64,000 bases of DNA from Jacaranda mimosifolia (GCA_018894105.1 CM032129.1:14949968-15013967); one strand, 5' to 3'; numbered from the stretch's first letter, positions 1 through 10,980 are shown. The notes: generated by a model from the sequence alone, not told the origin. Program-made: numbers and translations.

Positions 1-37
1 ACACTTTGATTCATTTAAGATTGTTGTCTTCCAAGTC

Positions 38-585
38 TGTTACCAATAAACAAATGGGAGAAGAATGAAGAGAAGCTAAATGCTGAAACAACTGGAATCA
101 ACCTTGAACAATTTCCCCAATCTACAACTCAAGGAAAAGAAAGAAAACTAACAATGCTTTTATTCAGAATGTGTATGTCGATCCAGTGCAGTTGGAGTTG
201 TTCGTATACATTGGGAATGGAGTAAAAATTGGGTGTAGTTTGCCTAACTAACTGGCAGGCTGGCATCTAACTGCATGCCACACTGGATAACCTAGCTTAT
301 CAGAATAAAACCAAGTAATACACATTTAATGCAATACATGAGTTAATGAGGTTAACCCTAGGATAACAAAACTATCATTGACTTATTAAAGTGTTCTGTG
401 TTTTCTCTTGTCCTTGTAGTTGTAGTTATAAAGGCGACTTGATTTTTTCTCTGCTGAAGTTGTTAGTCTCCTTTGCATGCTCGCTTTTCACTATGGTCCA
501 CACTTTCCCTTGGTTAAGCCTGTAGTTCCTATTTATTCTCCATGCAGCTCCATCTTTTGTTACTTCTCTGGATTTGCTTGTATCA
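38..585 (-). repeat. 3' LTR of the chromovirus-like element
   Basis: This matches 2357-3007 in several blocks, for example the block with CCCCAATCTACAACTCAAGG and the end block GATTTGCTTGTATCA. It is about 100 bp shorter than its partner through internal deletions. Its outer end reads TGTTACCAATAAAC instead of TGATACAAGCAAAC. Confidence 0.85.
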
Positions 586-589
586 ACTA

Positions 590-1330
590 CCTCTACCCCC
601 CTTGTTCTTAAGGATGAAAACGTGGAAATCTCTTCTGCAAGTCGCAGAGGTTCTTGCCGATTATTATCTTCTCAATTTCCTCTTCATGTAGTGCAGGATT
701 TCAGTAGGATCTAACTTTGACAGTGTGAGTTCCATCTTTGAGAATAATTCTGTGGTCACATCTTGTACTTGGAGATAATACCTTTAGTTCTTCAGGAACC
801 TCCTGCAGTAGTGTTGTTGTGCTTGACTCCTTTTTGTGAAGGAAGACTACTTGCATCATGGATAATTGGCTAGCTTTCTGCAATAGCTTGTTATCTGCTT
901 ATTGTTCACCAACTTCATTGTGGCAGGCTGCTTTCCCTTGAGTGGAACCTTCCTTCCATACAGAATTCCATCTTAAGTTCTTTGAAATTCCACTTGATGA
1001 TACTCAGTATTTATCAACCACAGAATCCCTAGAACCAGACTACAACCACCTAGAAATAAAGTCATCAAGTTAGACTTGAACTCTAACCCTTGCATTCTCC
1101 ATGTGAATCAGCTGTGCATCTTATTTCCACCAGCTACAGCCACAGAGAAAGAAGCTGTGGCCTCCAGCTTCCATCCTAACCTTTTAGCCACTTGAAAGTC
1201 CAGAAAATTGATAATGCTTTTTGAATCTGTATCATTGCCTTTCCTTCGCTACTTCCAGTAAGCCTTGTGGTGTTGAAAGCATGAGCTCCAGTTGTGGCAT
1301 TGTCTGATATATGATAATGTTTCCTCCTTG
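590..1330 (-). pseudogene. Protease and start of RT, Ty3-type pol remnant
   Basis: Minus-strand reading shows a retropepsin-like stretch (about 1230 down to 980), including VAKRLGWKLE and, further on, LGILWL, as in plant Ty3 proteases. The 60-residue segment at 701-883 contains CDHRIILKDG, which matches the conserved region just before the RT domain ('DHRI-L--G'). The reading frame is broken by stops and shifts. Coding similarity stops near the 3' LTR, so the polymerase domain proper is absent. Confidence 0.65.
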
Positions 1331-2347
1331 TTATTCAATTACTGTCTCTAACTTGTGTTCATCCTCTTATGTTTGTTAACCTCTTCTTCAGCAACTTCTA
1401 TGATATAAAGTTGCTTTTTCTTGTTGCACTGATGATCTGGTGTGTACTTCTCATCACACCACAAACATATTCCTGCAGACCACTTTTCATCAAATTCTTG
1501 AGGACTCAACTTTGTACCTTGACTGTTAGGCTTGATATAGGTTAAGAATGCCTCAGCATGTGTTAAAGATGAAGTTAGATTATGATTGGATGTGCAGAAG
1601 TTGCTTCTTATATCCTGAGCATAACTTGAGACCTTATGTAAAGGTAGAGTGACCTTAGAAGTCATGGAGTCTGCTGTCTTTCTTAGCTGATTGGCTTGAT
1701 CTTATAACTTAGCAAGCCCAAGAGCTTCCTGTAATGGTTTTTGGCTTAAACATTCACAGTGATATTGATATCTCACTCTTTATTCCCCCTAGAAAACAAC
1801 TAACAGCATAGGACTCATACAGTTCAACATAATTCATGAGTTCATCAAATTTATCCAAATATTCTTGGATAGCCACTCTGCTTAAAGTTGACAAACTTGG
1901 ATATTGGATCTTCAAATAAAAGAAAAGAAAACCTGTAGCTTAAGGCTCCGACAAACTCTTCCCGAAAGCAAACCTGCCAGCTTAACTTAGCAGATGCTGG
2001 AGTTTGATCCACTTTGAAGAACTGTTCACATTTGTACACCCAATCTCTCAAATGATCTCCATTAATCTAGGAAATTCCACATTAGAAGATTTAGTGGGCA
2101 CCTGATGTCCTCTCCAATTGCTGAGATTCATCTCCATTATCTCCACTCATCATTTGATCCTCATTCAGCCATCTGATGTCATGATGATTACTAGCCAACA
2201 CACACAATCATAACTCATAACTCTTCAATGGATTTTTTAGCTTTTCGGAGATTAATCTGATCTGCTCCTTCAGCCCTTCTACAACAGCTCTCAAAAGTTC
2301 AACTACTGTTGTTCCTTCTGCAGTTCTGGAACTGTGAACGGGGGTTT
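1330..2347 (-). pseudogene. gag remnant of the chromovirus-like element
   Basis: The amino-terminal part at 2208-2347 is helix-rich. The segment at 1851-2051 has WVYKCEQFFKVDQTPASAKL, which resembles the core of plant Ty3 gag proteins. The segment at 1348-1665 has the zinc knuckle CLWCDEKYTPDHQC (C-x2-C-x4-H-x4-C variant) followed by KKKQLYIIEV, typical of chromovirus gag-protease junctions. Several stops and frameshifts separate these blocks, so it is not expected to encode a working capsid protein. Confidence 0.8.
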
Positions 2348-2356
2348 TGATACACT

Positions 2357-3007
2357 TGATACAAGCAAACAAATGGGAGAAGAAACAAGGAGAAGCTAAG
2401 GGTTGAAGCAATTAGTAATCAACCTTGAACACTTTCCCCAATCTACAACTCAAGGCGAGAGAAGGAAGAAAACTATCCTTGCTTTTAATCTTAACGTGTA
2501 TTTGATCCAGTGCAGCTGGATTTGTTTACACAAACAGAGAATGGAATGAAAATCTATGGGAGCTAGCCTGACTATTGGTGGCTAGCATGACTAACTGTCA
2601 GGCTGCCATTTAACTGCCTGCCAGGCATGATGACCTGCCTTATTAGTTAGTTTAACCTAGCTGACACACATTTATGCAGATTAGATGAGTTAATGATAGT
2701 TAACGCTAACTAAGATAACAAAGTTGTTATTGACTTGTAAGAATGTTTTCCATCGGCTAAGGAGAAAAGGGGCTTGACGTGTACATGAGAGAAGCAAGGA
2801 GGTGTTTTACTCTCTTGTCTGAGTTACAGAAGCAAATTCCACTTATAAAGGCACCTCGACACTTTTCTCTCTTTGTTGAAGTTGTTATTCTCCTTTGGAT
2901 GCTTGCATTTCACTATTGTCCATGTTTTCCCTTGCTTAAGCCTGCTGTTCCTATGCATTCTCCATGCAGCTCCATCTTTTCTTACTTGTCTGGATTTGCT
3001 TGTATCA
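2357..3007 (-). repeat. 5' LTR of the chromovirus-like element
   Basis: A 651-bp LTR with terminal inverted repeat TGATACAAGC/GCTTGTATCA. Its right end is 50 bp before the splice acceptor of the host exon. Long blocks match 38-585. Small ORFs in this stretch on both strands have no family features and are treated as chance. Confidence 0.88.
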
Positions 3008-3057
3008 GAGTCTAGTATCACAATTTGGTAGTTTCAATAATTTACTTGAAATTACAG

Positions 3058-3399
3058 GATGTGAAAAATCCCTTTCTGAAGGAAATTCTTTCTGGTGGCT
3101 CAAGTTCCATAATTGCCTGTGTTCTTGTCTATTGCTTTGTCACTCCTTTGCTGGAAGAAGTTGTGTACAGAGGCTTTCTTCTAACATCTCTTGCCTCCAA
3201 TATGAAATGGCAGCAAGCAGTTACAATCAGTTCAATTGTCTTCAGTGCGGCTCATTTATCTGGTGAGAATTTCTTACAACTCCTTATTGTTGGATTTGTA
3301 CTTGGAAGCTCTTATTGTTGGACAGGAAACCTAAGTTCGTCAATAGCCATACATTCGTTGTACAATGCTCTGATCCTGTTTTTAACATTTATGTCATAA
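3058..3399 (+). CDS. CPBP-family (CAAX-protease-like) membrane protein, last exon
   Basis: This exon encodes the carboxyl-terminal 113 residues of a polytopic membrane protein. It carries the three signature motifs of the CPBP/Abi (Rce1-like) family: EEVVYRG (the Glu-Glu-x3-Arg motif), FSAAHL (the Phe-x3-His motif), and HSLYN near the end. The Glu and His residues are the expected metal ligands and catalytic residues of the family. Hydrophobic helices surround them (IIACVLVYCFVTPL, LLIVGFVLGSS, ALILFLTF). The exon starts after the acceptor at 3056-3057 and ends with TAA at 3397-3399. The frame is open throughout, so the gene is probably alive, although a retroelement sits in its last intron. 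Plant members are mostly chloroplast envelope or thylakoid proteins, and several may act as scaffolds and not as proteases. I cannot say which paralogue this is, because the earlier exons are outside the window. Confidence 0.85.
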   Translation, partial: DVKNPFLKEILSGGSSSIIACVLVYCFVTPLLEEVVYRGFLLTSLASNMKWQQAVTISSIVFSAAHLSGENFLQLLIVGFVLGSSYCWTGNLSSSIAIHSLYNALILFLTFMS

Positions 3400-3700
3400 A
3401 TGATGTTTCAACACTTATACTCCATTTTGTGTTTCTGCTGCTAATATTGCACTCACGAGACGACTGATAGTATCTGCGAGAAATTTGACAGACTAGGGTA
3501 AGTATAAGACGTGGAGACTCGACAGGGAAGGGAATATTGATATCGTTCAGGTTTTAAGGACTAACAACCGTCTACAAGCAGAATAAAAGTAGAAAGAAGA
3601 ATTACATCGTTTGCGATCCATATTGCTTGCAGTGAATAATTTCTCCTTGTGCTTGAATACACATGCATACTTTCACTGGCTTAATTTCCCATCACCCTTT
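3400..3700 (+). promoter_or_regulatory. 3' untranslated region with polyadenylation signal
   Basis: This follows the CPBP stop codon. A canonical AATAAA lies at 3582-3587, about 185 bases after the stop. T-rich and TTGTG-containing sequence follows, as expected downstream of a plant cleavage site. The exact cleavage point cannot be seen. Confidence 0.55.
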
Positions 3701-5257
3701 CTCTGCAAGTCCATTTCTTGTTAATTTGTGATGGCATAGTTTTAACAATAACCCCATTGAAGTCCAAAAATGTGGAATATACATATGCCTATACATTCCG
3801 TAAGTTTTTTTTTCATTATGTTTTGACCATATTGTTTATATTTTTTAAATTTTATATTGAATGGTAAATGCACTTTTGATATATAAATGAAAATTGAAGG
3901 TATAGTTGGTAATGCAAAATTTAGGGTAGCATGATGTAATCCAATACCAGTTAGAATGTGTAAAATGTCTTTCTTTTTTACATAGTATGGATGAAATCTT
4001 GAAAGTTCCAAATTGCATAGAATGCGGGAAAATGTTTTAAGGGCATACATGTGTGCGTACTTTCAACCATGCTCACAGCTCATATAAATAAGAAGAAGCA
4101 TGATCATTATGTCTTGCTGGTGAACCTACTAAATTAGGCTTCTGTTTATTGGAATCCTTTCAAGCAAAACATGTCTGTCTCTCTCTCTCTCTCTGAGCTA
4201 TGAAAGTGTGGGGTTCACGTGTGAGTCACATGTAATAAATAGCTGTGATATTTTGGGGTCATGCTTTATGGCCATAAGTAATTCCCACACAATGAACTAT
4301 TTATATCATGGAATCCACTAAGCATGAATTAAGTATGACATTACTTAGATAAAGTCATTATTCTTTTCTTCATTTACTTATGTAATTATTTGAATTATGA
4401 AAAAAGAGACAATAAAGAACACAGAAAATATAGCATAGCTCAGTCATTTGGCCTATGCGCATGAATAAAATGCTTAAAAGACTCGAACACATATTTTCTC
4501 ATGAACTTCTATCTATACTATATTCGTGAATTATAATAAAAAGAATAATAATTGGAGGAAATTATTCTAAAATTAAATCATATGAAATTGGAAACATCAT
4601 GCCAATTAATATTCAAATTAATTTAGTATTACTTTATCAACTTTAGTTCTTAACATATGTTTTTTTTTTTTTTTGTTTATTAGACGTTCATCCCACTGTT
4701 TCAAAGTAAATGAATCCTAACTGACTTTTTTTTTTTTGGATAATCAATCCTAACCTACTTAGAAAAATTTCTTTCACGGCAAACTTAGTTGGAGTGTAGC
4801 ACCAGAACATATAATATATATATATATATATATAGTGGGGGTAAGAATCTGTAGTACATAGAAACAGACAATATCACAATACTAACTGGCATGGTTCTAT
4901 TGAAACATGGAAGAATCTTCCTTTTTGTTATTTGAAATTTGAATCTTGAAAAGTAGTTTGGCTTATTGTATCCCAATTGATGATTGAAGAAAGTGGCACA
5001 ACACAACGGTTATGAGTTGCAAATTGCCTTTCCCACACTTTCCCCCACTTGATGATATAACAGTCAAATTTTAAAAAGGTTGAATTCAAACTAAATAATG
5101 GAATTGAATGTTACGTCAAACCAATTTCGGTGCTTGTCGGTGAGGAATCTTGATCATTATTTTCCTTTATCTTTTTCTTAGTTAAATTATTTAAATACCA
5201 AACGTAAAATCCCCTTTGAATGTCTTTTAGATACAAATACTATGTAAGCAGTTGAAA
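3700..5257. other. AT-rich intergenic spacer with simple repeats
   Basis: No gene is supported. It holds a TC microsatellite at about 4178-4194, T runs near 4661-4675 and 4727-4738, and an AT microsatellite at about 4814-4834. ORFs here are short, AT-driven and featureless. Confidence 0.6.
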
Positions 5258-5372
5258 AAAGGTTGAGTGGTGGTCACTTGACCTAGTGGCACTGCACTAG
5301 TTTCAAATATAAAATGTTAGGTTGGTGGTTCGAACATAACAAATTCTTGACGTGTGTATAAATAAATAAAAT
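5258..5372 (+). mobile_element. SINE-like sequence with tRNA-type internal promoter
   Basis: An A-box-like TGACCTAGTGG at 5279-5289 matches the tRNA consensus TRGCNNAGYGG at all but one position. A B box GGTTCGAAC lies at 5327-5335, about 38 bp downstream. An A/T-rich tail of TAAATAAATAAAATAATT type follows. This is the layout of a plant tRNA-derived SINE. It does not fold as a complete tRNA gene: no acceptor stem is visible and there is no T run straight after the B box. The ends and target duplication could not be fixed. Confidence 0.5.
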
Positions 5373-5417
5373 AATTATTAAAAATAAGGGGATTTCTTTT
5401 TAAAAGAAACTTTCTAT

Positions 5418-5915
5418 GATCATGTTTGGTTTTGTTTTTATTTTATATGTTTTCAAAATCTGAAATATGAAAATATATTTGCTTTTGTATAAATTTTGAA
5501 ATCTCTAACTGGAAATATTTTCAATAAAATGCTTATTGTCAATGATGCTGTGAAAATTCCAACGCTTTTTCGAAATGTCTAGAATTCATTTCAAAAAGTT
5601 CCATCTCCCTCACGGTGTCACACATATGAAAAGTAAATAAACTCAATTTAAACATGCAAACCAATTCATTCCAGTTCAAGTAATTATTTGTTTTGATTTG
5701 CTAATCTAAGCACACTTTATTTTTAAATAAAATATGAATGTTTTGTCCACTTTTAGACATAGAAGAGATAAATGGATGGTTTAACAGTAAACTCTTATAC
5801 CTGTAAATAGACCGATTATAGAGTTGAGCCCTATAAAGGTAATTGCTGAAAATTTCTTTAAGAAAAATACTTTTAGAGACACGAAAAAGAAAATGAAAAT
5901 CAAACCAAATAGGCC
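5418..5915. mobile_element. Possible Tourist-like MITE (weak)
   Basis: The left end has GTTTGGTTTTGTTTTTATTTT (5424 onward). The right end, read in reverse, has ATTTGGTTTTGATTTTCATTTT. These form an imperfect inverted repeat similar to the better-supported element at 6265-6618. The outermost bases and the target duplication do not match convincingly. Confidence 0.35.
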
Positions 5916-6261
5916 TTAAATAGTTGGACAATTTTCATTTTGGTGTCATTGGCTACCGATTTGAGCATTCTATAGACATTGAGGTTTCACCTTTATAGCG
6001 ATTGGTCAGTTCGCATGCCCTCAACTTAGTTATATTTCACAATACACAATCAATTTGTGGGGCGGTCAATCTTTACGTTCAAAGTATTGATATTAAAAAA
6101 AAAAAAAAAATACATTCAGCGAAAAAAACCTAAAAAAAAAAAAAAAGCAAAAAAGGAAGAGAAAGAAAGAAAATTGAACCCATTTCTATGATGGGGTTAT
6201 TAATATGCAATTTATTACTCGTTTTGCGGGTTGCCAGTCTGATTAGCCATTAAAATTTGGC
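5916..6261. other. AT-rich spacer with A runs
   Basis: No gene is seen. It contains an A run at about 6093-6109, further A runs to about 6150 and purine-rich AAGAGAAAGAAAG sequence. Confidence 0.5.
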
Positions 6262-6264
6262 TTA

Positions 6265-6618
6265 GTGCCCGTTTGATTTTGTTTTCAAAACTCAAAATGA
6301 AAATAAAAAAGTAAAAAACTATCATTTTTTCTCTTATTTTTACATGTATTTTCATTTTTAGCACATTTTTTCAAACACACTATTACACTATTTCTTTATT
6401 TTCACACTTTATTTTCTCCTACTTTCATTTGTATGATTTTTAATACAAAAACACAACAGTATCCAAATGCAACTCATTTTCAACCATACACAATCATTTC
6501 ATTTTAAACAAAATATCCAAACATTTCATTTTCAAATTCACATTTATAACTAATTTTTCACTATTTTTTTTCATCAAAAAGATGAAAATGCCTCCAGAAA
6601 ATAAAACCAAATGAGCTC
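6265..6618. mobile_element. Tourist-like (PIF/Harbinger-type) MITE with TTA target duplication
   Basis: This 354-bp AT-rich non-coding element has terminal inverted repeats GTGCCCGTTTGATTTTGTTT (left) and GAGCTCATTTGGTTTTATTT (right, reverse complement). They agree at 17 of 22 positions over the full repeat. It is flanked by TTA at 6262-6264 and TTA at 6619-6621, the target preference of the PIF/Harbinger superfamily. No transposase is present. Confidence 0.7.
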
Positions 6619-6621
6619 TTA

Positions 6622-6949
6622 TTCTCCATTTTTACATTTGAACTTTTTTCCCTCTTTTTTGTCTTCTTAAACAAAGAATAAAAATTAAAAAGAAAAATCT
6701 CCTTTTTCTTTTTCTTTTTCTTTTATCCTTTTCCACTGTAATTGTTATAGGGAAAACAACTCTTTATTTATAAAAAAAGGAAGCAATTTTTATACTTACC
6801 ATTATATAAGTTTCCACAAAAAAATGAAGTAGAAATTCAAGGCCTTTTTATGGTTAACTATATTAATCTTCCACAAGGATTATTGTGATGATGGAGGCTT
6901 AAGTTGAACAAATTTTAGCAATAGAAGTTCTTTGGTAATGTTTGGATAT
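6622..6949. other. AT-rich spacer, pyrimidine-rich
   Basis: This holds CTTTTTCTTTTTC-type tracts near 6701-6735. No coding or element signal was recognised. The true left end of element A may lie anywhere from here to about 6980. Confidence 0.45.
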
Positions 6950-7461
6950 TGATTATAATAATTAATGAAGCCATAATTAAAAGACCATTATGCCTTTAGA
7001 CCTATACAGGTCAGATCCGAGTTTTTTGACCTGGGTTGGGGTCATGACTCGAAGGAACTCGACATGCTTTGGGCTATGACCTAGATCGCTGATCGTTGAT
7101 CAATTCTAGATCTAATGCATAGTGATTTGCTATATTGATATGTACAGACAAAGACAGCTCAACACCTATAAAAGGGAAAAATCCCACAGTACCAAGTAAT
7201 ATCATCTTGACCTATCTTTTACTTGAGTTCTTAAGCTTACTTTTGAGCTCTCCTTTGATAACTTCAGCATCACACTAACTTAGGCATCTGTGAGCCTTAG
7301 CTGAGGGCAATCTCAGTTAGCCAAACGTGTGCTCTTGTGGTCAGGTCGAAGATCTAAATTACTTATGCAGAGCGCGGTCTGAGTCGCGGTCGAGATCAAG
7401 AACAGGGACAATTTCTGAGATCTGGTTCGAGATCTAGACATAAGATTTCGAGTCGTATTAC
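6950..7461 (+). repeat. 5' LTR of element A (left edge uncertain)
   Basis: The LTR is inferred from the primer site that follows it and a promoter within it: CTATAAAAG at 7166-7174. The downstream part is rich in AGATCT and GAGATC words, the same vocabulary as the tandem array in this element. With no partner LTR in the window, the left boundary cannot be tested. Confidence 0.55.
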
Positions 7462-7462
7462 T

Positions 7463-7480
7463 TGGTGCCATCTGTGGGAA
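7463..7480 (+). promoter_or_regulatory. Primer-binding site of element A
   Basis: TGGTGCCATCTGTGGGAA is nearly the same as the TGGCGCCGTCTGTGGGAA next to the 5' LTR of element B on the other strand. It is the tRNA primer site for minus-strand DNA synthesis and marks the end of the LTR at about 7461. Confidence 0.8.
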
Positions 7481-7906
7481 CTCTTATTTGATTCACTAGT
7501 AGTAAGAGCAAATAGTTAGTTAAGGATAAAACTTCGGGATGAATTGTAGACACTCCCATCCCCATATCGCCTATATCTTCATCACCACCCATTTGACCCA
7601 CATTGCTTATGCTGCCCGCCATTGTTATACCTCAAAATACTCAAGCAAAAATGTGACAAGGGACGTTGGCACAAGACCCCAGTGGAGCTCAAGTTGTGTA
7701 ACTGAGTAAAGGGGATCTAGAGCGGTTAGTTTTTTGAGATGAGCCAAAGGTTTTAGGGAGGAGCATGTATGCAAGGCTCAAATTGCGACAGTAGCTCATG
7801 TTCAGGTGGCCCCATCCCCAACAAATAGAACCTTGTTTCAGGATAGGAGGTCAGGTCCATCATTAGTAGAAGGTGTGCAGAGATTAAAGATCTCAAGGGG
7901 GAAGAG

Positions 7907-8802
7907 ATGGCGGATTCGGATAAGGTAGGAAGCAAAGCAGCTCGACGGCCAAGTTACCTGCCTAATGTTTACAGAAGAGAAGAAGTATGGAGATTGGAAC
8001 CGCTAACATTGAACCGGGATGATCCAGCTCATAAAAGACCCCAACCATTACTTTCAAAGAAAAAAGACAATGAGACCAGCAACTAGGTTGAACAGTTGAG
8101 TAGAAAGATAGATGACCTCAAGAAGAAAGGGACCTTGGTGCTGCAAAAGAAGAACTCACCGTTCTCTGTAGAAATATTGGCTGAGTCAGTGGCTTCACAC
8201 TTCAAACTCTCATATTTGCCAAAGTATGATTGGAGCAGGGACCCGCAGGAACATGTGACCGCCTTCGAGAATATCATAAACCTGTATAGGCAGTTCGATG
8301 CCCTGAATGCCAGGATTTTTGTGATGACACTAAGGGAAAGAGCTTAGGAATAGTTTATGGGACAGGTTCCCGAAATAATCCTGTTATATGATCAGCTCAT
8401 AAAGAAATTCTTGTATTAGTTTGCTAGCAAGAAGAAGTCTAAGAGGTTTGCTACTTACCTATTCACTCTATGGCAAAAGGAGGATAAGACTCAGAGAAAG
8501 TTATGAATAGGTTTAATAATGAGATGCTTAAGATGCAAGACCTACACATTGATATGAGCACCAGCGTCCTCATCCATAGGCTTAAGAAAGGACCTTTTGC
8601 ATCGGCTCTAGCCAAGGAGCCCCCGACGGACATAGAACAGTTAATAGAGATGGCACAATGCTATATCCATGAGGAAGAGGTAAATTCTATGAATGACCAC
8701 GAGTGGATAAAGGATGTTTCAAGACCTAAAAATGATCAAGGATACACGAGGTTGAGATCCAAAAGAGATCATATCAAGTCTCCACTAAGAAGGTATAACT
8801 GA
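7907..8802 (+). pseudogene. gag of element A
   Basis: From an ATG at 7907 one frame runs to about 8420 with four TAG stops (8084, 8345, 8351, 8417) and no other stop. A frameshift then leads into the open segment 8503-8802. The conserved Tat-type gag core is visible: PFSVEILAE, then LSYLPKYDWSRDPQEHVTAF, and in the second part a segment ending IEMAQCYIHEEE. It would encode the structural particle protein if intact. No zinc knuckle is found downstream, where the sequence runs into the tandem array. Confidence 0.75.
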
Positions 8803-9059
8803 AGAGATTCTATAAAATATGAAAATTGAATTTGTACTGCTCAGGCATCTAAGCTCTTATTTTGAGGCCTTTGTTAATGTTTAAAATTCCAAGTAATGGA
8901 GATAATTATTCCATACTCCTGATAAGGGCATGAGGATTTATTTACATCTCTATTTGTTTTCTTATGGTAAGATATATTTAGCTACCAAAACTTAGTGAAA
9001 TGAGCAGGAAACAAAAAAAAAACAAATTCCTTAAGACCTCAAACTCATATATCATCTTA

Positions 9060-10980
9060 AAAAGACTCCAAGAAGGATCTCAAAATGGAAAGGTCCTAGA
9101 GTGACCTCAAAGGAGCTTAAAAGCAATCAATCCAAAGGTTAAAAGGATCCGAAAAAGATCTCAAATGTTCTGAAAAAGATCTAAAATGATCTTAAAAAGA
9201 TCCTGGAGATCTGAGCAAGATCTCCATCGAGAGGGATCTCACAAGACTTGCACAAAGATCTCAACTGCGAAAGATCTCATAAGATCTGAGCAAGATCTTT
9301 AATTCAAGAAGATCCCAGGTCATGGGATCCAAGTCTTACAAGATTTGAGCAAGGTCTTTAACTCAAGGAGATCACAAGTTATGGGATAGAGATCTTACAA
9401 GATATGAGCAAGATCTTTACCTCAAGGAGATCCTAGGTCATGGGATCGAGATCTTATAACATATGACCAAGATCTTTAACTCAAGGAGATCCCAGGTCAT
9501 AGGATCGAGGTCTTGCAAGATTTGAGCAAGTCCTTCTACTCAAGGAGATCCCAAGTTATGGGATTGAAGTCTTCTAAGATCGATCTTGAGAAAGATCTTT
9601 AACTCAAGGAGATCCCATGTCAAGGGATCGAGGTCATACAAGACTTGAGCAAGATCTTTAACGCAAGAAAATCCCAGGTCATGGGATCGAGGTTTTACAA
9701 GATACAGTTGAGCAAGATCTTTAACTGAAAAAGATCCCAGATTATGGGATCGAGGTTTTACAAGATTGATCTTGAGCAAGATCTTTAACTCAAGAAGATC
9801 CCTTGTCATAGGATCGAGGTCTTACAAGATTTGAGCAAGATCTACAACTCAATGAGATCCTAGGTCATGGGATCGAGGTCTTACAAGATCTAAGTAATAT
9901 CTTTAACATAAAGAGATCCCAGGTCATGGGATCGAGATCTTACAGGATCTGGGCAAGATCTTTAACTCTAAAGAATCTTACAAGATTTGAGCAAGATCTC
10001 TAACTCAAGGAGATCCTAGGTCATGGGATCGAGGTCTTACAAGATCTGGGCAAGATCTTTAACTTTAAGGAATCTTACAAGATCTGAGCAAGATCTCCAA
10101 CTCAAGGAGATCCCAGGTCATGGGATCGAGGTCTTACAGGATAGATCTGAGCAAGATCTTTAACTGAAGAAGATCCCAAGTCATGGGATCGTGGTCTTAC
10201 AAGATCAATCTTGAGCAAGATCTTTAATTCAAGGAGATCCCAAGTCATGGGATCGAGGTCTTACAAGATCTGAGCAAGATCTTTAACTTAAGGAGATCCC
10301 AGGTCATAGGATCGAGATCCTACAAGATCTAGAAAAATCTTTAACTCCAAGGAATCTTACAAGATCTCCAACTCAAGGAGATCCGAAGTCATGGGATTGA
10401 GGTCTTACAATATCTGAGCACGATCTTTAATTCAAGGAGATCCTAGGTCGTGGGATTGAGCTCTTACAAGATCTGGGCGAGATCTTTAACTCCAAGGAAT
10501 CTTACAAAGTCTGCGCAAGATCTTTAACTTAAGGAGGTCCCACGTCATGGGATCTAGATCTTACAAAATCCGAGCAAGATCTTTAACTTAAGAAGATCCC
10601 AGGTCATGGGATCAAGATCTTACAAGATCTTTTACTCTATGGAATCTTACAAGATTTGAGCAAGATTTTTAACTCAAGGAGATCCTAGGTCATGGGATCA
10701 AGGCCTTACAAGATCTGAGCAAGATCTTCAACTCAAGAAGATCCCAGGTCATGGGATCGAGGTCTTGCAAGATCTAAGCAAGATCTTCAACTCAAGGAGA
10801 TCCCAGGTCATGAGATCAAGGTCTTGCAAGATCTTCAATTCAAGGAGATCCCAGGTCATGGGATCGAGATCTTATATGATCTGGGCAAAATCATTGATTC
10901 AAAAATCTTACAAGATCTGAACAAGATCATCATTAGTTGAAAGAGGTCTCACGAGATTTGAGATCAAGATCTCCCAAGAC
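9060..10980 (+). repeat. Tandem array, about 59-bp unit, GATC-rich
   Basis: Roughly 25 imperfect units repeat one after another; the best ones lie at about 9300-10880. Each unit holds GATCCCAGGTCATGGGATC, a perfect 7-bp inverted repeat (GATCCCA/TGGGATC) around GGTCA, then GAGGTCTTACAAGATCT and GAGCAAGATCTTTAACTCA. Some units are shortened and a few contain a duplicated AAGATCTTTAACT part. The flanks at 9060-9290 and 10880-11040 hold degenerate versions. Short ORFs read through it (for example on the minus strand at 9540-9809) and merely reflect the repeat. Confidence 0.9.

Larger units (their letters stand above)
38..3007 (-). mobile_element. Ty3/Gypsy LTR retrotransposon (chromovirus-like), internally deleted
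   Basis: Related LTRs lie at 38-585 and 2357-3007. Reading on the minus strand, the order is 5' LTR, a primer-site-like TGTATCA that resembles the start of the initiator-Met tRNA site, gag with a zinc knuckle, protease, the very start of RT, a purine-rich tract next to the 3' LTR (a G run at about 596-602), and the 3' LTR. The rest of RT, RNase H and integrase is missing, so the interior is only about 1.8 kb. The right LTR begins TGATACAAGC and ends GCTTGTATCA, a perfect 10-bp terminal inverted repeat. The element lies antisense to the host gene in an intron. Confidence 0.85.
1..3057 (+). other. 3' part of the last intron of the CPBP gene, interrupted by a retrotransposon
   Basis: The sequence before 38 and at 3008-3057 reads as intron. 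It ends in a good acceptor, TTGAAATTACAG, at 3046-3057. The retroelement at 38-3007 is flanked by AAGTC (33-37) and GAGTC (3008-3012), a 5-bp target duplication with one mismatch, so the pre-insertion intron can be followed across the element. The upstream exons of the gene lie left of the window. The intron call depends on the coding call for 3058-3399. Confidence 0.65.

Noticed and set aside
3025..3057. ATG at 3025 as the start of the CPBP protein
   Set aside because: The upstream 11 codons lie before a strong splice acceptor at 3056-3057 and do not resemble the family; the domain is also too short to start there.
5279..5335. tRNA gene
   Set aside because: A and B box words are present, but no acceptor stem or cloverleaf and no direct T-run terminator; a SINE explains it better.
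9060..10980. CRISPR-like array
   Set aside because: The units are contiguous imperfect tandem repeats with no unique spacers, in plant nuclear DNA.
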